Shown here one piece after another: positions 34,849-45,913 of a stretch of 64,000 bases of DNA. The notes under the pieces are model-generated. The model made no database searches, had not been told where the DNA came from, and was given only the letters and a program-made list of their open reading frames with translations. Position 1 is the first letter of the stretch. Each line of letters starts with the position of its first letter. The position numbers and the translations under genes are program-made. Source of the stretch: Stromatinia cepivora (taxonomy: Eukaryota > Ascomycota > Leotiomycetes > Helotiales > Sclerotiniaceae); the NCBI GenBank assembly GCA_014898415.1, contig RCTD01000006.1, positions 1,116,001 through 1,180,000 on the forward strand, given 5' to 3'.

Positions 34849-36579
34849 ATGGCAAACAATACTATGGGTTCTTGTCCTTTAGGTGGTCTCGTAAGTAATA
34901 CAATCAATCCTTTGTTTTCATATCCACTGCTGTAATTTTTCTGGGCTATTTCATCCCTTATATCTTTTTCACTTCTCCGATAGACTATTACTAACCACAC
35001 GCATTTCTAGTGGTAAGTTCCATATCCATGATTTTTTAGACCAACACTAAATCATCAAACTGTAGGTATACCTGTACAGCTCAAACACCAACCTTTCTCG
35101 GATGCTGCACAAGCAACCCGTGCAACAATAAAGGCTGCCCAGCAGCCGATCTCCGAGCAGCTGGGCTAGGGCTAGGGCTTGGACTTGCAGGACAGGAAGC
35201 TTCGCTTAGTCTAGGCTCTTATTATCCAAATGTATATTGCTCTTCTGGAAGTTGGTGGATATGTGCAAGTCATAATCCTTCGTTTCAAGGTTGTTGTGGT
35301 ATCAATCCATGTTCAGCAAATGCTACCAGTTGTCCTCAACCTCAACTACATCCTGCAGCTTTCAAATCTGTGGCTACTGCTTCGAACTTTACCGGCTCAT
35401 ACAATACCACTCATCCGACAGCTACTTTTCCAGTGGTTACTCTTCTACTCTCTACGCTTCCAATGACGACTATTCCTGAAGCATTTACCATTGATTTGTC
35501 GCCGTCATCGGCACACACAGGACCATCAAGTACCACACGTTGGAATGCTACCGCCTACTCAACGCAAACATCCTCGAACTATACAGCATCGAGAAATGAA
35601 ACCATATTGGCATCGCTTTCCTATTCCCCCACATCTAATGCCCCGCTGTCCACTGGAACTGCGCTATCGAACAGATCATCAACTCAACTCAGCAATGATG
35701 ATAACGACGGCAGTGCCATGACAACTGGACCAAGCATAGTAACTGTGACATCGGTGTTGACATTCACAGCTGTCCGAATCTCGGTGTATACAGTTCCTTA
35801 CAGCTTATCAGATTCTATATATCCCTCAGATTCCACGTATTTATCCACAGCCGGGACAGTTACCACTTCGAGCTCTCTTGATTTCGCATCTACAACTCAC
35901 CAAGCAGCCAGTTCCACATCACTATCTCCTATCACCAGCACCACTCTCCCTCCCAGTACAACTACGGACACCAAACTCGTCGCCTGGGGCGCCACCGGCG
36001 GAGTCGCTTTCATCTTGATCTTCGCATTTTTATCATGGTGGCTACGACGTCGTCGGAAGAGAACCACCAAAACTAGCGAGAAACCAACAAAAGTATCCTC
36101 ACTTTCTTGGCTACCATGGAAACAGAGAAGGAAGGCAATCCCAAGAACATCTCTCTCTGCCTATCCTTTCAAGGGAATGGCACCATCTACATTGAGGAAT
36201 AGTGGAAACGCCATAAATGAGACATGGTCTGCAAGTTTGAGGGATTATCGGAATTTGAAAGTTATGGATATGGCGAAATATGGTATGGGTAGTATGTATT
36301 ATCCTTTTTCACTTTATTCATTCTGAGAACTAACAACATTTAGATACACAATCTCGGAATAGAGTACCGCCACATCTTTCTGGATACGAATCAGATTATT
36401 CACGACCCGCTCAATCGCAAGCTCTACATAATAATGAAGATTTAACTTCTCTTGGTGTGGGATTGGATAGAAATTCTTTTGGTCAGAGAATGGTGCAGGG
36501 GGGTTGGGATGGAATAGATTTGCAGAATGGTTATGTCGCCGGACGTGATGGAGACGGAGAGCATCACATTAAGCGTTGA
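34849..36579 (+). CDS. Cys-rich single-pass membrane protein, tandem paralogue 2
   Basis: Exons 34849-34890, 35011-35012 (2 nt), 35066-36282 and 36344-36579 give 1497 nt and 498 aa. The same two Cys modules occur as in the upstream paralogue (CPLGGLWYTC...FLGCC...PCNNKGCP, then SGSWWICASHNPSFQGCC). They are followed by a longer Ser/Thr stalk with several N-glycosylation sequons, one TM helix (WGATGGVAFILIFAFLSWWL), RRRRKR and a cytosolic tail with tyrosines. The 2-nt exon (TG) supplies the conserved Trp-Tyr join found in the paralogue. It is flanked by TTTCTAG and GTAAGT, and the upstream intron has a TACTAAC branch site. Probably a surface sensor or adhesion protein made by tandem duplication. 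The function is inferred from layout only. Confidence 0.85.
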
Positions 36580-37166
36580 GTGTGCCTGTCGCTTGGAGAG
36601 GATTATTTATTCACATGGGCAGAGAAATGCAATATACATGTTGCAAGGAGGTAAGGTTATTGGTTTAGGCATTCATATTGGAATTTTATTATCTATTTAA
36701 ACTTCAAAATCTCAAGATTAACATCTATATGAGGTCAGCATCACCAAAAGTCATCAATCAAGAAGACTTCCTCCATTCAAGTGGCCATCCCATCTCCCCT
36801 TCCATTCCTAGTCACGTGACCCGGTCCCAACATCCCACCAACGATTACCAACCCCGAATCCACAGATCATCACTGCATAATCCCTTCTCCACCACACACA
36901 AAATTTAATTATCGTCCGTTATACAAACCTTCCCAAATTGCACTTGATAAGAGAAGCGCTAGCGGCAATAGGAAGGTCAGTTGTTGGTAGCACCGTATGC
37001 GGGGTCGTTGTTTGTCATCACCCACCCCTCTTTTTCCTTTCTTCTCTTTCTCAACCTCGATCCTTTCAATAACATCAAGCAACATCAATTATCTACAACT
37101 AACAGATTCAACTCGCATTTCCAATACAACTTCTTTCTGTTACGAGGAATAAAATAAACCGCCAAA
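36580..37166. other. Intergenic region
   Basis: No gene is seen. The last 150 bp are CT- and CA-rich and form the likely promoter and leader of the EthD gene. Confidence 0.5.
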
Positions 37167-37612
37167 ATGTCCGTAATCATCACCGTCATGTATCCCAAAA
37201 CCGAAACCTCAACTTTCGATTTGGATTATTACATGAAGACACATATGCCACTTGTACAAGAGAAGTGGGGTCCTTGTGGATTGAAGAATTGGACAGTTAC
37301 AAAATTGGATGAGAGTGGAGGGTACTCTATGTATGTTTTTCTCAAATCTTTTTTGCTGTTCTTAACTCCGAATTTGTTCATTCTCCGATGAGATTCGTGC
37401 TTCGGAAGACGTGAAGGGTTGGATGGGGAATGGCGAATTGGGATAGTTGCTGATAAATTGATAATAGGCAAGCACTCCTCTGGTTTGAGAGCAATGAGGC
37501 GTGGACTAAGGCTGTAGCCGCGGAGGGACCAACTATTATGGGTGATGTAGCCAATTTTAGCTCGGTGCAACCTTTACTTGTTTTTGGACAGGAGGTTGAG
37601 AAGGTTGTTTAA
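37167..37612 (+). CDS. EthD-domain small protein
   Basis: Exons 37167-37330 and 37468-37612 give 102 aa, the size of single EthD-domain (dimeric alpha-beta barrel) proteins. Family-typical parts are YPKTETSTFDLDYYMKTHMP near the start, where His at about residue 30 is conserved, and ANFSSVQPLLVFGQEV near the end. Some members help degrade ethers or cyclise polyketides; most are uncharacterised. No pathway partners are adjacent. Confidence 0.88.
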
Positions 37613-38387
37613 GCTGTCTTGGTGATAGTTTGATATGCTGGTGGGGGTGGGATGGGATGAAAAGATCGTTCGATGCATTGTGATGGGCTAGTGGAGGACA
37701 GGCAGAATGCAAGAGTAACGTGATTTGCGAGCAAGATGCATATTCTAACATCTGTATCAGAGGACCTGGATTTTGATGAATCGATTGCTAAGATCTTTTG
37801 AGATTCGTGCTTCTATGTTGCTCATACTTTTGCTCGAGTAGAGAGGTATTTTGGAAGCTCCCTCAATCTGCGACTCTACCTTCATAATTCCCCGCGAGAT
37901 GCGCGACTCACCAAGTCCTGCCGCGAGCCATCTCCTCCTTACTTCCCTCTGTCTCCCAACTTCCCATTTACCCTCCTCTACACTTGTCGAATGAAGTGGA
38001 TCCGAAGTTGTTGTGTCAAATCCTGCTTTGCTCCTTCCTTTCTCATCAAAGCTCTGATATCTTCCCGAAGGAATGCCCAAAGCTTTTGTCCTCCGCAAAG
38101 AGACGGAAACAGGGAGAACTATTCCTACTCTCAGGAATTTCAGCAGAACTTTTATTGTGGTTTTTGAGCTTTCAATGCTCTTTAGTACTCGAGATAATGA
38201 GCTGAAAAAGGCAACACAATTTAGAATACGTAATGCCTGAAGTTAATGGCGGGAGTAATTCACTCATTTTTTCATCATGTATCAATGCAAATAGCTCAGC
38301 ATGATTGTACATCAAGCTGTGATGATTGTCCATGAAGCTGTGATAATAGTACGTCAAACTGTGCTGGCGCGAAAATGGAGTACACAA
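37613..38387. other. Intergenic region with a short tandem repeat
   Basis: No supported gene. It contains three 21-bp repeats at 38301-38363 just beyond the 3' end of the F-box pseudogene. Confidence 0.5.
38301..38363 (+). repeat. Three 21-bp tandem repeats
   Basis: Units ATGATTGTACATCAAGCTGTG, ATGATTGTCCATGAAGCTGTG and ATAATAGTACGTCAAACTGTG follow without gaps. Confidence 0.85.
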
Positions 38388-39412
38388 TCAACAACGTTGG
38401 AACCAAAATTCATACTCGGGGTTCGCCCACAATGTGAGAAACGGTGATAACTTCTTGTATCCTGGTAGCCCCATCAAGGAATATTCCTCGTCGTAATGAT
38501 ATTTCTCGTGTCCTGGTAACCAGGTCAAGGAGTACTCCTTGTCGTAGTTATCACGATACAACTTCAGGGTCTCATCTTGAAATTGTTTCCGTAGCTGCAG
38601 TTGGATTTGTCTGTCAAGTAGTTCTTGAGGATTTTCTCTAGGATTTTCCGTAGTTTTGGGTTCTGGCATGATACCTAACCGGACGAGTGGTCCTGATCTG
38701 ATGTGGGCCCCCGGCTCGTCGATCGATAGCTCATCGATAGACTTTTGTAACTGAGTTTGGTCCCCTTCTATCTCTCTGATAGCGTTCTTCAATTTTATAC
38801 GAGCATTCTCTCGATCTTCCTCACGCGTCCGAGGTTCCGTCCGGAACATTTGTAATATCGCAAAAGCCTTCCTTTCTTTATTTTCCTTTGCCAGAGACTT
38901 GTTTATCCGTGCAAGTCCTGCTACAACCGATTGTAAATCAGATATATTTTCTTGCTCCGGCCACGTGGCTGGTTTCCACGGATCCTCGTCTTTCTTTAAC
39001 AGACAGCTGTCTGTGCATTCGAGCTTCCAATGTTTAGGACAAAGCCTCATTTGCTTTTTGCCTACATAGATATACCCAGAAAACTTCATTCCAATTCCAC
39101 AATCCAAACAAAAACGTTTGTGGCGCTGCAACCCATTGCGACCCCTTCTTCCTGCGCTCTGCACATTTGCAAATTTGGATATGTGTCGCAGGCGGTAGCA
39201 TATTCGGCATGCCAATAAAAGTTTTTCATCTCATAATCTTCCAACTCGGCAGCAAGGAGTTCTTCATGAGTTACTTTGAGACGGGAGATCGTGGCGTGGT
39301 AGAAATGGTTCGTGACTCGCACTCTGGCTTTATCCACTGATGTCAGATTTTCAATGATCACGCTTTGCACCTCGCATGGTAGTTGTTGGATGTTTGTGAT
39401 TGGTTCGGGTAT
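38388..39412 (-). pseudogene. F-box-type protein gene, probably frameshifted
   Basis: The reverse strand first gives an F-box-like stretch (ITNIQQLPCEVQSVIIENLT...ARVRVTNHFYH) from about 39412. It then shifts by one base near 39215 into a long frame beginning LACRICYRLRHISKFANVQS and containing RFCLDCGIGMKFSGYIYVGK and CPKHW, which is the Cys-pair region usual in fungal F-box proteins. That frame stays open for 275 codons to 38388. No ATG lies at the expected start: the codon at 39410-39412 is ATA, right after a stop. Either the start was lost (ATG to ATA) or an upstream exon exists. F-box proteins select targets for SCF ubiquitin ligases. A sequencing error at the shift cannot be excluded. 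Confidence 0.6.
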
Positions 39413-41399
39413 TGACTAGGCTTTGGGATCCTTATATAGTCTTGTTGATTCTAGATTCTAGGTAGGCTAGACATGCGGCGTGAAGTGCTTTGGGTGTTGG
39501 TGAGCACCATATTTTTGCTAGAAGTCTGCATTCGGATGTCATTTTGAGACTTTATGAGGAAATGACTTGGATATGAAGTAGATTGTGGAAGTTAACGAGG
39601 TTGAAGAATCGGATCAATGTATCAGAAGCCTGATTGGGATGATATGAGTATGACAACATAAAGAACTGGATAATTTGCTGAAAGTGGGGTGAAGATGGTT
39701 AATGAGGATGAAGGATTAAATTCATATAGCAGAAATATGGATGTATGATAAGCATGATGAGCTAAAAAAGGAATAATGTGATGAAGATATATTGGATATA
39801 ACGAAACTGATGAAGTTAAAAAGATTGAAAATTTTGGTATGGTAGAAAGGTGATAAACGAAAGAACGAAACAATCCTCAGAAATCATTTAAGCTAGGAAA
39901 CTTCATGAACATATATATTTTAAGATTTTGGGAATGAGGACTGATGTGCAGACTTGTGTATTAGCGTTCGGCATTTGCTATTATATTACTACCCCGGCAA
40001 TTAAGTGGTTGCTAAAAATTGCCTAGTGTGATTGGATCTAGTATAGTCGCGGGGTCTCGATGATTAGGTTTTATGTTTGGGAGAGAAGAAGTTTTAGCTG
40101 ATATGTTTAGTTGAGCTAATTTTACGTAGGTCTATTTTTAAACCCCCATTTGAGTCGTTTTGAGGTCTAGCTTTCTTCGATAACGACTTCGGTCATTTGC
40201 ACTTAGATATAGACACGGTGACGTTTTCGTTCTTTACTAAAGTCTCTTAAAGAGTAGTCTTCTTAATTGACTTTTCCCTTAAGGTCTTGTCAAATTTTCT
40301 TCCGCTGTTTGTAGTTGCCTTCACCGAAGCCCGGGCCTGCGCATCATTAACCGAGCATAGGATGAATAGCAGCATCTTCGCCTGAACAGCCCTCTTCTCG
40401 GTGTACTACCAATAAAAGCTGGTGAAAATACATAGATTGAACGATTGACACTTGGTTTGATTCGAATTTCCAGAATATTGTGGTATTATGGCGTCATAAA
40501 CTAGGGTTTTTTTTTTTTTTTCCAAAAGCCCCAGACTAAGTCTACCTTCATTTAGCTCGGACACCGGTCCAACATGCTAACTACCCATCAGCTAGTCTAA
40601 TGTACTACGATTTGTGTTTCAGATCGGAGCCGATGAGGTAATCGAAATACTTCGGGTATCCTGCACACTTTCTACAGTAGCATTACCAAATCTCGGATTA
40701 TCACCGGATCATTACCTGAATTCAAACAACAATGTTGGGAGAATGATATTTCCTGTATCTTTTATTTCATGTTAAACATTTGTACTATATGCATTTGTAT
40801 ATAATTTCTCTTTTTTCAGTTCTTCATGAATCTCATTTTTGATTTATGTGTCTCTCGGCTTTTCACGGTACGGAATTCTGATCTCCTCTACAGTAGAATC
40901 GTCTGCATCTGTTTCTTGGGACTTCACATTATAGTTAATTATTATCTTCATCAATAATGTCTTATTGGTAATTTATAAATTACACATGTGAAATGTTCTG
41001 AAGTTGAGGCCTCAAAGTAGTCTTTACGTAGCATATAGAAGGTGCGTTTGTGTTCGGCTGCACTTCTACAACCGTTTGTATGTGACTGAGGATCAGAGTA
41101 ATCATCAAGCCAAATTTAGAAGCGCAAGGTCAAGTAAAGTATAAAGAATAGATGGTTTTCAAATAAAATACAAAGGAAATTCACTAGTAAAGAATCTCCC
41201 CAGAAAAAATTATGCACAACAAAGGGCGTTCAAAAAAAAACGGAAAGACAAGAACTTTACATTTGAGCCTCACCTCATCTAACAATGAAATTTACCTGTT
41301 ACCAATCAGGAGTTCATGGAGAAAATATATGAGAAATCATGATATCTTAATTCTAATTACCTACTAATTCTTCGATCCCAAGAGTAATCACAGCCCAAT
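39413..41399. other. Long intergenic stretch
   Basis: About 2 kb with no supported gene, tRNA or transposon. It has a poly-T run near 40507 and otherwise ordinary composition. Confidence 0.5.
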
Positions 41400-44235
41400 A
41401 TGGCAGCTCAGCCATCAATATATACCCACCTCGCAGAATCGCACACGCATCCCACAGGCGAAGAACACCAACCCTTGAAACGACTTCCCGGCTTACTAAA
41501 AAGTGGTATTACGCCAATTACACCACCGCCATATGAAAATTATTACAAACATAAAGCTCATCGGGATTTAAAATGGTATCAGTCCGAAAGATTTGGTGGT
41601 ATGTTTTTCTTCTCCTCCAATATCCCAATCGAAATTTAAAATCTGGAATGGATTAGAGGCTTATGAGATAAATATAGGTTTTACTACGCAAGAAATACAT
41701 CTCCACGATGCGTTTGCTCCATACTCGAACGCTAAAGCTACGGGAAGATTAACATGTCCTATTCATCCCATTATACAAAGAACGAAATGGAGACGAGAAT
41801 TACCTGCGCAATTGGCTAGGTATCCGCTTGGGAATGGACGGGAAGGATATTGGGATGCTGTAAGAAGGGAATGTCGTTAGATATCGCTGAATATAGGCTG
41901 ATAATTGGAAATGATAGTGGGAGAATGATACAGTTTGGAATTTAATGGTACCTGCATTACAATTGACCACGATGTTTTTGGCAAATTTATATACTTGGCC
42001 TTGGTAAGATATCTCTGTTGCTAATAGAAATAAAAGCTAATCCGGTAGGTTCGATGCATTATTCTTCGGAGAAATGGAAGAAATAGACGAAATCGACTTG
42101 CCTGCGGAACTACACGGGAAAAAAGGATATCGAAAATTCAAACTACGGCCACCATATCTATCAGCGCAAGATTCTGAGCGCAGACGTGTTCAAGGGATGC
42201 TTCAAAGGTTTAGGGATGATGTGATGTTGGATTTGAGTAGTGGGCATACAGATACTAGATCGGGATTACCTGATGAATTCGAGTTCGCGAATACAAATGA
42301 ATCACTGGATGTAGTTACGAAGAAAGGAATTGGTATATCGATGGCTTTTGAGATTTTGGAACCTTTATTTAATGAAAAGATTACGAAAGCGGAAAGGATG
42401 ATTGTTTTGTATAGATTTGCGGGGACTTTACTTCATGAGCTTTGTGTAAGTTTTGTCAAAATATGCATGCATACATAGGTTGTGAGTGGAAGATATGCTG
42501 ATTGTGAAGATAGCATGCTTTTTGGGAATGTCTGCGGAAATGGGGTATACGAATCGATGGTGCGGATGTGGTTGGGTTGAATTTAGAACCCTGGTTTGAG
42601 CATCAAAGAACATCTGAATTATGTGTACTATCTCCAGCCAGATCCCCGGTTCTGTCAATTTTTGCTGATTTAGGATAGAGGCTTTTCAATGGAAAGTTTT
42701 GTATGATCATCCCGCGTTTGAGTGTCGTTTCTGTACTCGACTGATATATTTCCTAGGTATTTGGCGGAATCGCCCAAGATTTCTTGAGAGAAGACAGTGT
42801 ACCGTGTCGTGGCATTCCGCCGATGGGATTTTACCTGTAGGACTTAATTTTGCACGTCGGTTCCGTGATTCAAAGGCTAATCAAAACAGCGGTGAATTTG
42901 ACAAATCCATAACCGAATCATTAACAACGAATCCCCTGATTCTCATCAGGAAGCCACCAAACTATTTGGTCTCACACGTATGGCCAATAACTTTAAGTTA
43001 TTTTATAGATATCCAAAACCAATCATGGTGGAATACATACAAAATGGTGTGGGTGGTTGCTTGCAGACCGTAAATTTTTAGCTCATTAACTAATAAACAT
43101 AGATTCGGAGCTAGAAGCACACATATTCCAAAATTATACGGAAAAAGAACAATCAATAGACTAGATGGTCAACCACCTGCACCGCCCTCTGTTAGATTTG
43201 AAATCATAGATAGAAATCCTATGGTGGGAATAGGACCCATGAATCAAATGCAAAGTATTGCACAATGGTTACACAACTCGTATAAGCAGCGCGCATATCA
43301 AATCAAAGATGCATTGATTGCTCATGGGAATTTAGAAGGTAGTTTTTCAATCGCAAGCTGGCCACCATCACCGCCACCAGATGACTATGAGGATGACGAC
43401 GATGAAGAGGAGGAGGACGAAGAAGACGAAGATGAAGATGGCGAAGACAACGAAGAAGTACCTTTTTGTCCACGCTATGATGAGATCAAAAACTACTTGA
43501 TCAATCAAAAAAGAGAATTGGCTATTGATACGATGAAATTCAGAATGCCAGAACATACCCTCCATCAATATATATGTAGAAACGGCGGAATAAATTTAAG
43601 TACAGAAGAATGGAGAGGGTTTCTCTTAAATTGTACCGAGCGCATGGAATTATTCCAGTAAGCCACGCATAATGATGTCCCGTACATCTATGACTAACAA
43701 CTTAGAATTCGTGAGAAGAACGGAAAATTGCCTACTCCATACAATTCGATCCTCCGAACACTTAGTGCAGGATGGTCCACGAACTTATCAGCCCCAGATG
43801 CCCGGGTGCAAGTGAATATATCACGGGTGCAAGTGAATATATCAAGGGCACAAGCAGAATGTTTCTTCAATGCTAGTCAAATTTATTTAGTCGATAGAAA
43901 AGAACCCTGGTACAGATTAGATTTTTGGGACGCCGATGTGGAGATTTTTCGCACTTTGTGTAACAACTGGTTGGCAGATAATAATCGAGGTGATCCTCTT
44001 CCAAGGAATGTCTTCGAGGCATGTATACATGCCGGAGTGCAGCCTCGATTCGTGTAAGTTTCGGATAGTCTGTTTTTCTAGGTAGCTTACTAATAAGTGC
44101 AGCCTTGGTCCTAAAGGCATTGTTCGTAAATTGCCTGGACCACTTCCAAAAGCGAAGGAATCCAGAAAAAGGCAGGCTAAAGGCCCTCAACCCGGTCCTC
44201 CATCAAAGCATCGGGGTCAAAATCGCCCTACGTAA
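41400..44235 (+). CDS. Putative zinc metallopeptidase-like protein (HELCH motif)
   Basis: Eleven exons: 41400-41598, 41678-41859, 41918-42003, 42049-42445, 42514-42624, 42674-42700, 42757-42836, 42890-43048, 43103-43657, 43706-44053, 44103-44235. Total 2277 nt, 758 aa. The motif LLHELCHAFW (HELCH at residues 285-289) fits the zincin HExxH pattern and is split by an intron between C and H. The following ESFVFGG at about 332-338 lies where related fungal proteins have an ELG...VFGG segment that may supply a third metal ligand. A strongly acidic run (DDDDEEEEDEEDEDED) is near residues 510-530, and a basic Pro-rich tail ends the protein. A perfect 21-bp in-frame duplication (RVQVNIS twice) is at 43803-43844. 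No signal peptide is seen. Exons of 27 and 80 nt are small but required for frame. Peptidase activity is inferred from the motif only. Confidence 0.75.
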
Positions 44236-44306
44236 ATGGTTCAATTTTATCCAATTGGAAATGAATGGTATTCGTCCTTCATCAGCATAACTTTGGCTTT
44301 GTTGCG

Positions 44307-44579
44307 TCAAGAGAGATGAATCATTTGAGGTAGCCGAAAACTGTGTCCGGGATTGCCAGCACAGAAGACGTCCAACATTCGTCGCAATGGTGCAGTGCCC
44401 CAATGGACTTGTAAATCTTTATATGCATCTTCCTTCATCGTCGCTAACTCAGATTTAAGCTCCAATGTCGTTAGATTGCTGTTGAAGGAAGTAGGCGTCG
44501 CGTTTGCCTGTCGATTATGTATTTGTGTGTGCCGCCTGCGAATTCCAATCAGCTTGCGACAGTTTTTGCGACAAAGCAA
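44307..44579 (-). other. Possible gene fragment
   Basis: The reverse-strand frame contains protein-like text (LELKSELATMKEDAYKDLQV and PLRRMLDVFCAG) without an ATG at its start. Just upstream another frame has MQIQDKRCLQDFVHSRTKEE. The two may be exons of one small gene, but no good donor and acceptor pair links them. Unknown family. Confidence 0.25.
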
Positions 44580-45292
44580 TCATGGGATCGACATCCTCCT
44601 CCTTGGTTCGGGAGTGTACGAAATCTTGAAGACATCTCTTGTCCTGGATTTGCATACATGTAAATAATTTCCTTTAGAATAGCGTCTGGTCATATTGTAA
44701 TAAATAGCCATGAATTGTATGCCAGAAAAGTTGTAGCAAATGGATCCATGGTGTGGCGGCGATGCCTATGAATGCGCTTGAACTAAGCCTTTAAATCCTT
44801 TTCCCAACGGTCGTTGAAAAGCAGAAAATAAGTACAGTGATTCAGCTTAAAGCGATCTTTCAAAAGCTTAACGGGAAAGAATTCGAAGCAGTAGATAAAT
44901 ATTTGCTCGTGAAACCCATAAACTTGGAATTACAAATGACTGGAGCGTTGCATTTAATATGATCAATAGTGACCTGAATTATTAAATCTGACCATGTTAT
45001 CGACCATTGATAAGGAGTCATTAATATTATGAATAACCGCACAATTCGGAATCATACTTGTCAGGCTATGAGGATATACTCTTTTGCAGGATGCTCCCAA
45101 TATTTATTCGTCCACTTCATCAACCTCACATAAAAAGCAATAGAGTCTGGAGTTCGGGGTTTGGGCGATGTTGGTGTCAGTGTGGAAATGTGCCAGATTT
45201 ATCTTCCCGACCGCATGTTTATAGTTTGCCAAGGGGGTCCCAACAAAAAAACCAATGTACGCGACGATGTTGTTGGTACTAGACGGGTTTTG
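44580..45292. other. Intergenic region
   Basis: Apart from the tentative fragment next to it, nothing supported is seen. Confidence 0.4.
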
Positions 45293-45408
45293 TGATGCTA
45301 GTTTTTGTGATGCTAGTTTTTGTGATGCTAGTTTTTGTGATGCTAGTTTTTGTGATGCTAGTTTTTGTGATGCTAGTTTTTGTGATGCTAGTTTTTGTGA
45401 TGCTAGTT
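45293..45408 (-). repeat. 15-bp minisatellite, eight copies
   Basis: TGATGCTAGTTTTTG is repeated eight times almost without change. On the reverse strand it would encode KLASQ repeats at the start of a 103-codon frame (45104-45415), but nothing else supports a gene there. Confidence 0.95.
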
Positions 45409-45913
45409 TATTCATGTTGATGCAATATTAGGCAAGCATACAAAGGTCGATTGTGCATGATAGCTCAATGTACGGGCAACGGGCGTATTTGGTATGAAGA
45501 AGATAATAATCGGCATTGCAAGGCTTGCCCTAACTACAGGGGACTTTCTGCAGACCATCCTCGTCAGAATGGTATCCATGAGGAAACGAGAGAATTTTGT
45601 TTGACAATTTCATACATTGTGCTGCTGCCTCGGCTGAAGACCTGCGAGATTTATGCTCTCCAACACTAGTCTTAGCTTAAGTACTTTAGATGTGAAGAAT
45701 GCCTTCCATTCAAAATTAACATCAATGAATGTGATGACTGTAACTTCACAGTATTAAAAGAATATTTCCCAAACTACATACCAATGACTGGTTAATAAAC
45801 TTAACAGGAGTCAACTAAATAATGGACTCATGATTAGGCAATACATTTAAACAGATCATTTCCCTCGACTTCCTCCTCAAACAGCTCAAGAGTGCAACGA
45901 TCTTTTAGAAAAT
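45409..45913. other. Intergenic region
   Basis: No supported gene. It probably contains the promoter of the gene starting at 45914. Confidence 0.45.

Noticed and set aside
40555..40620. tRNA-like text on the reverse strand (A-box-like TAGCTGATGGGTAGTTAGC)
   Set aside because: No B-box (GGTTCRANNCC) at the right distance and no acceptor-stem pairing.
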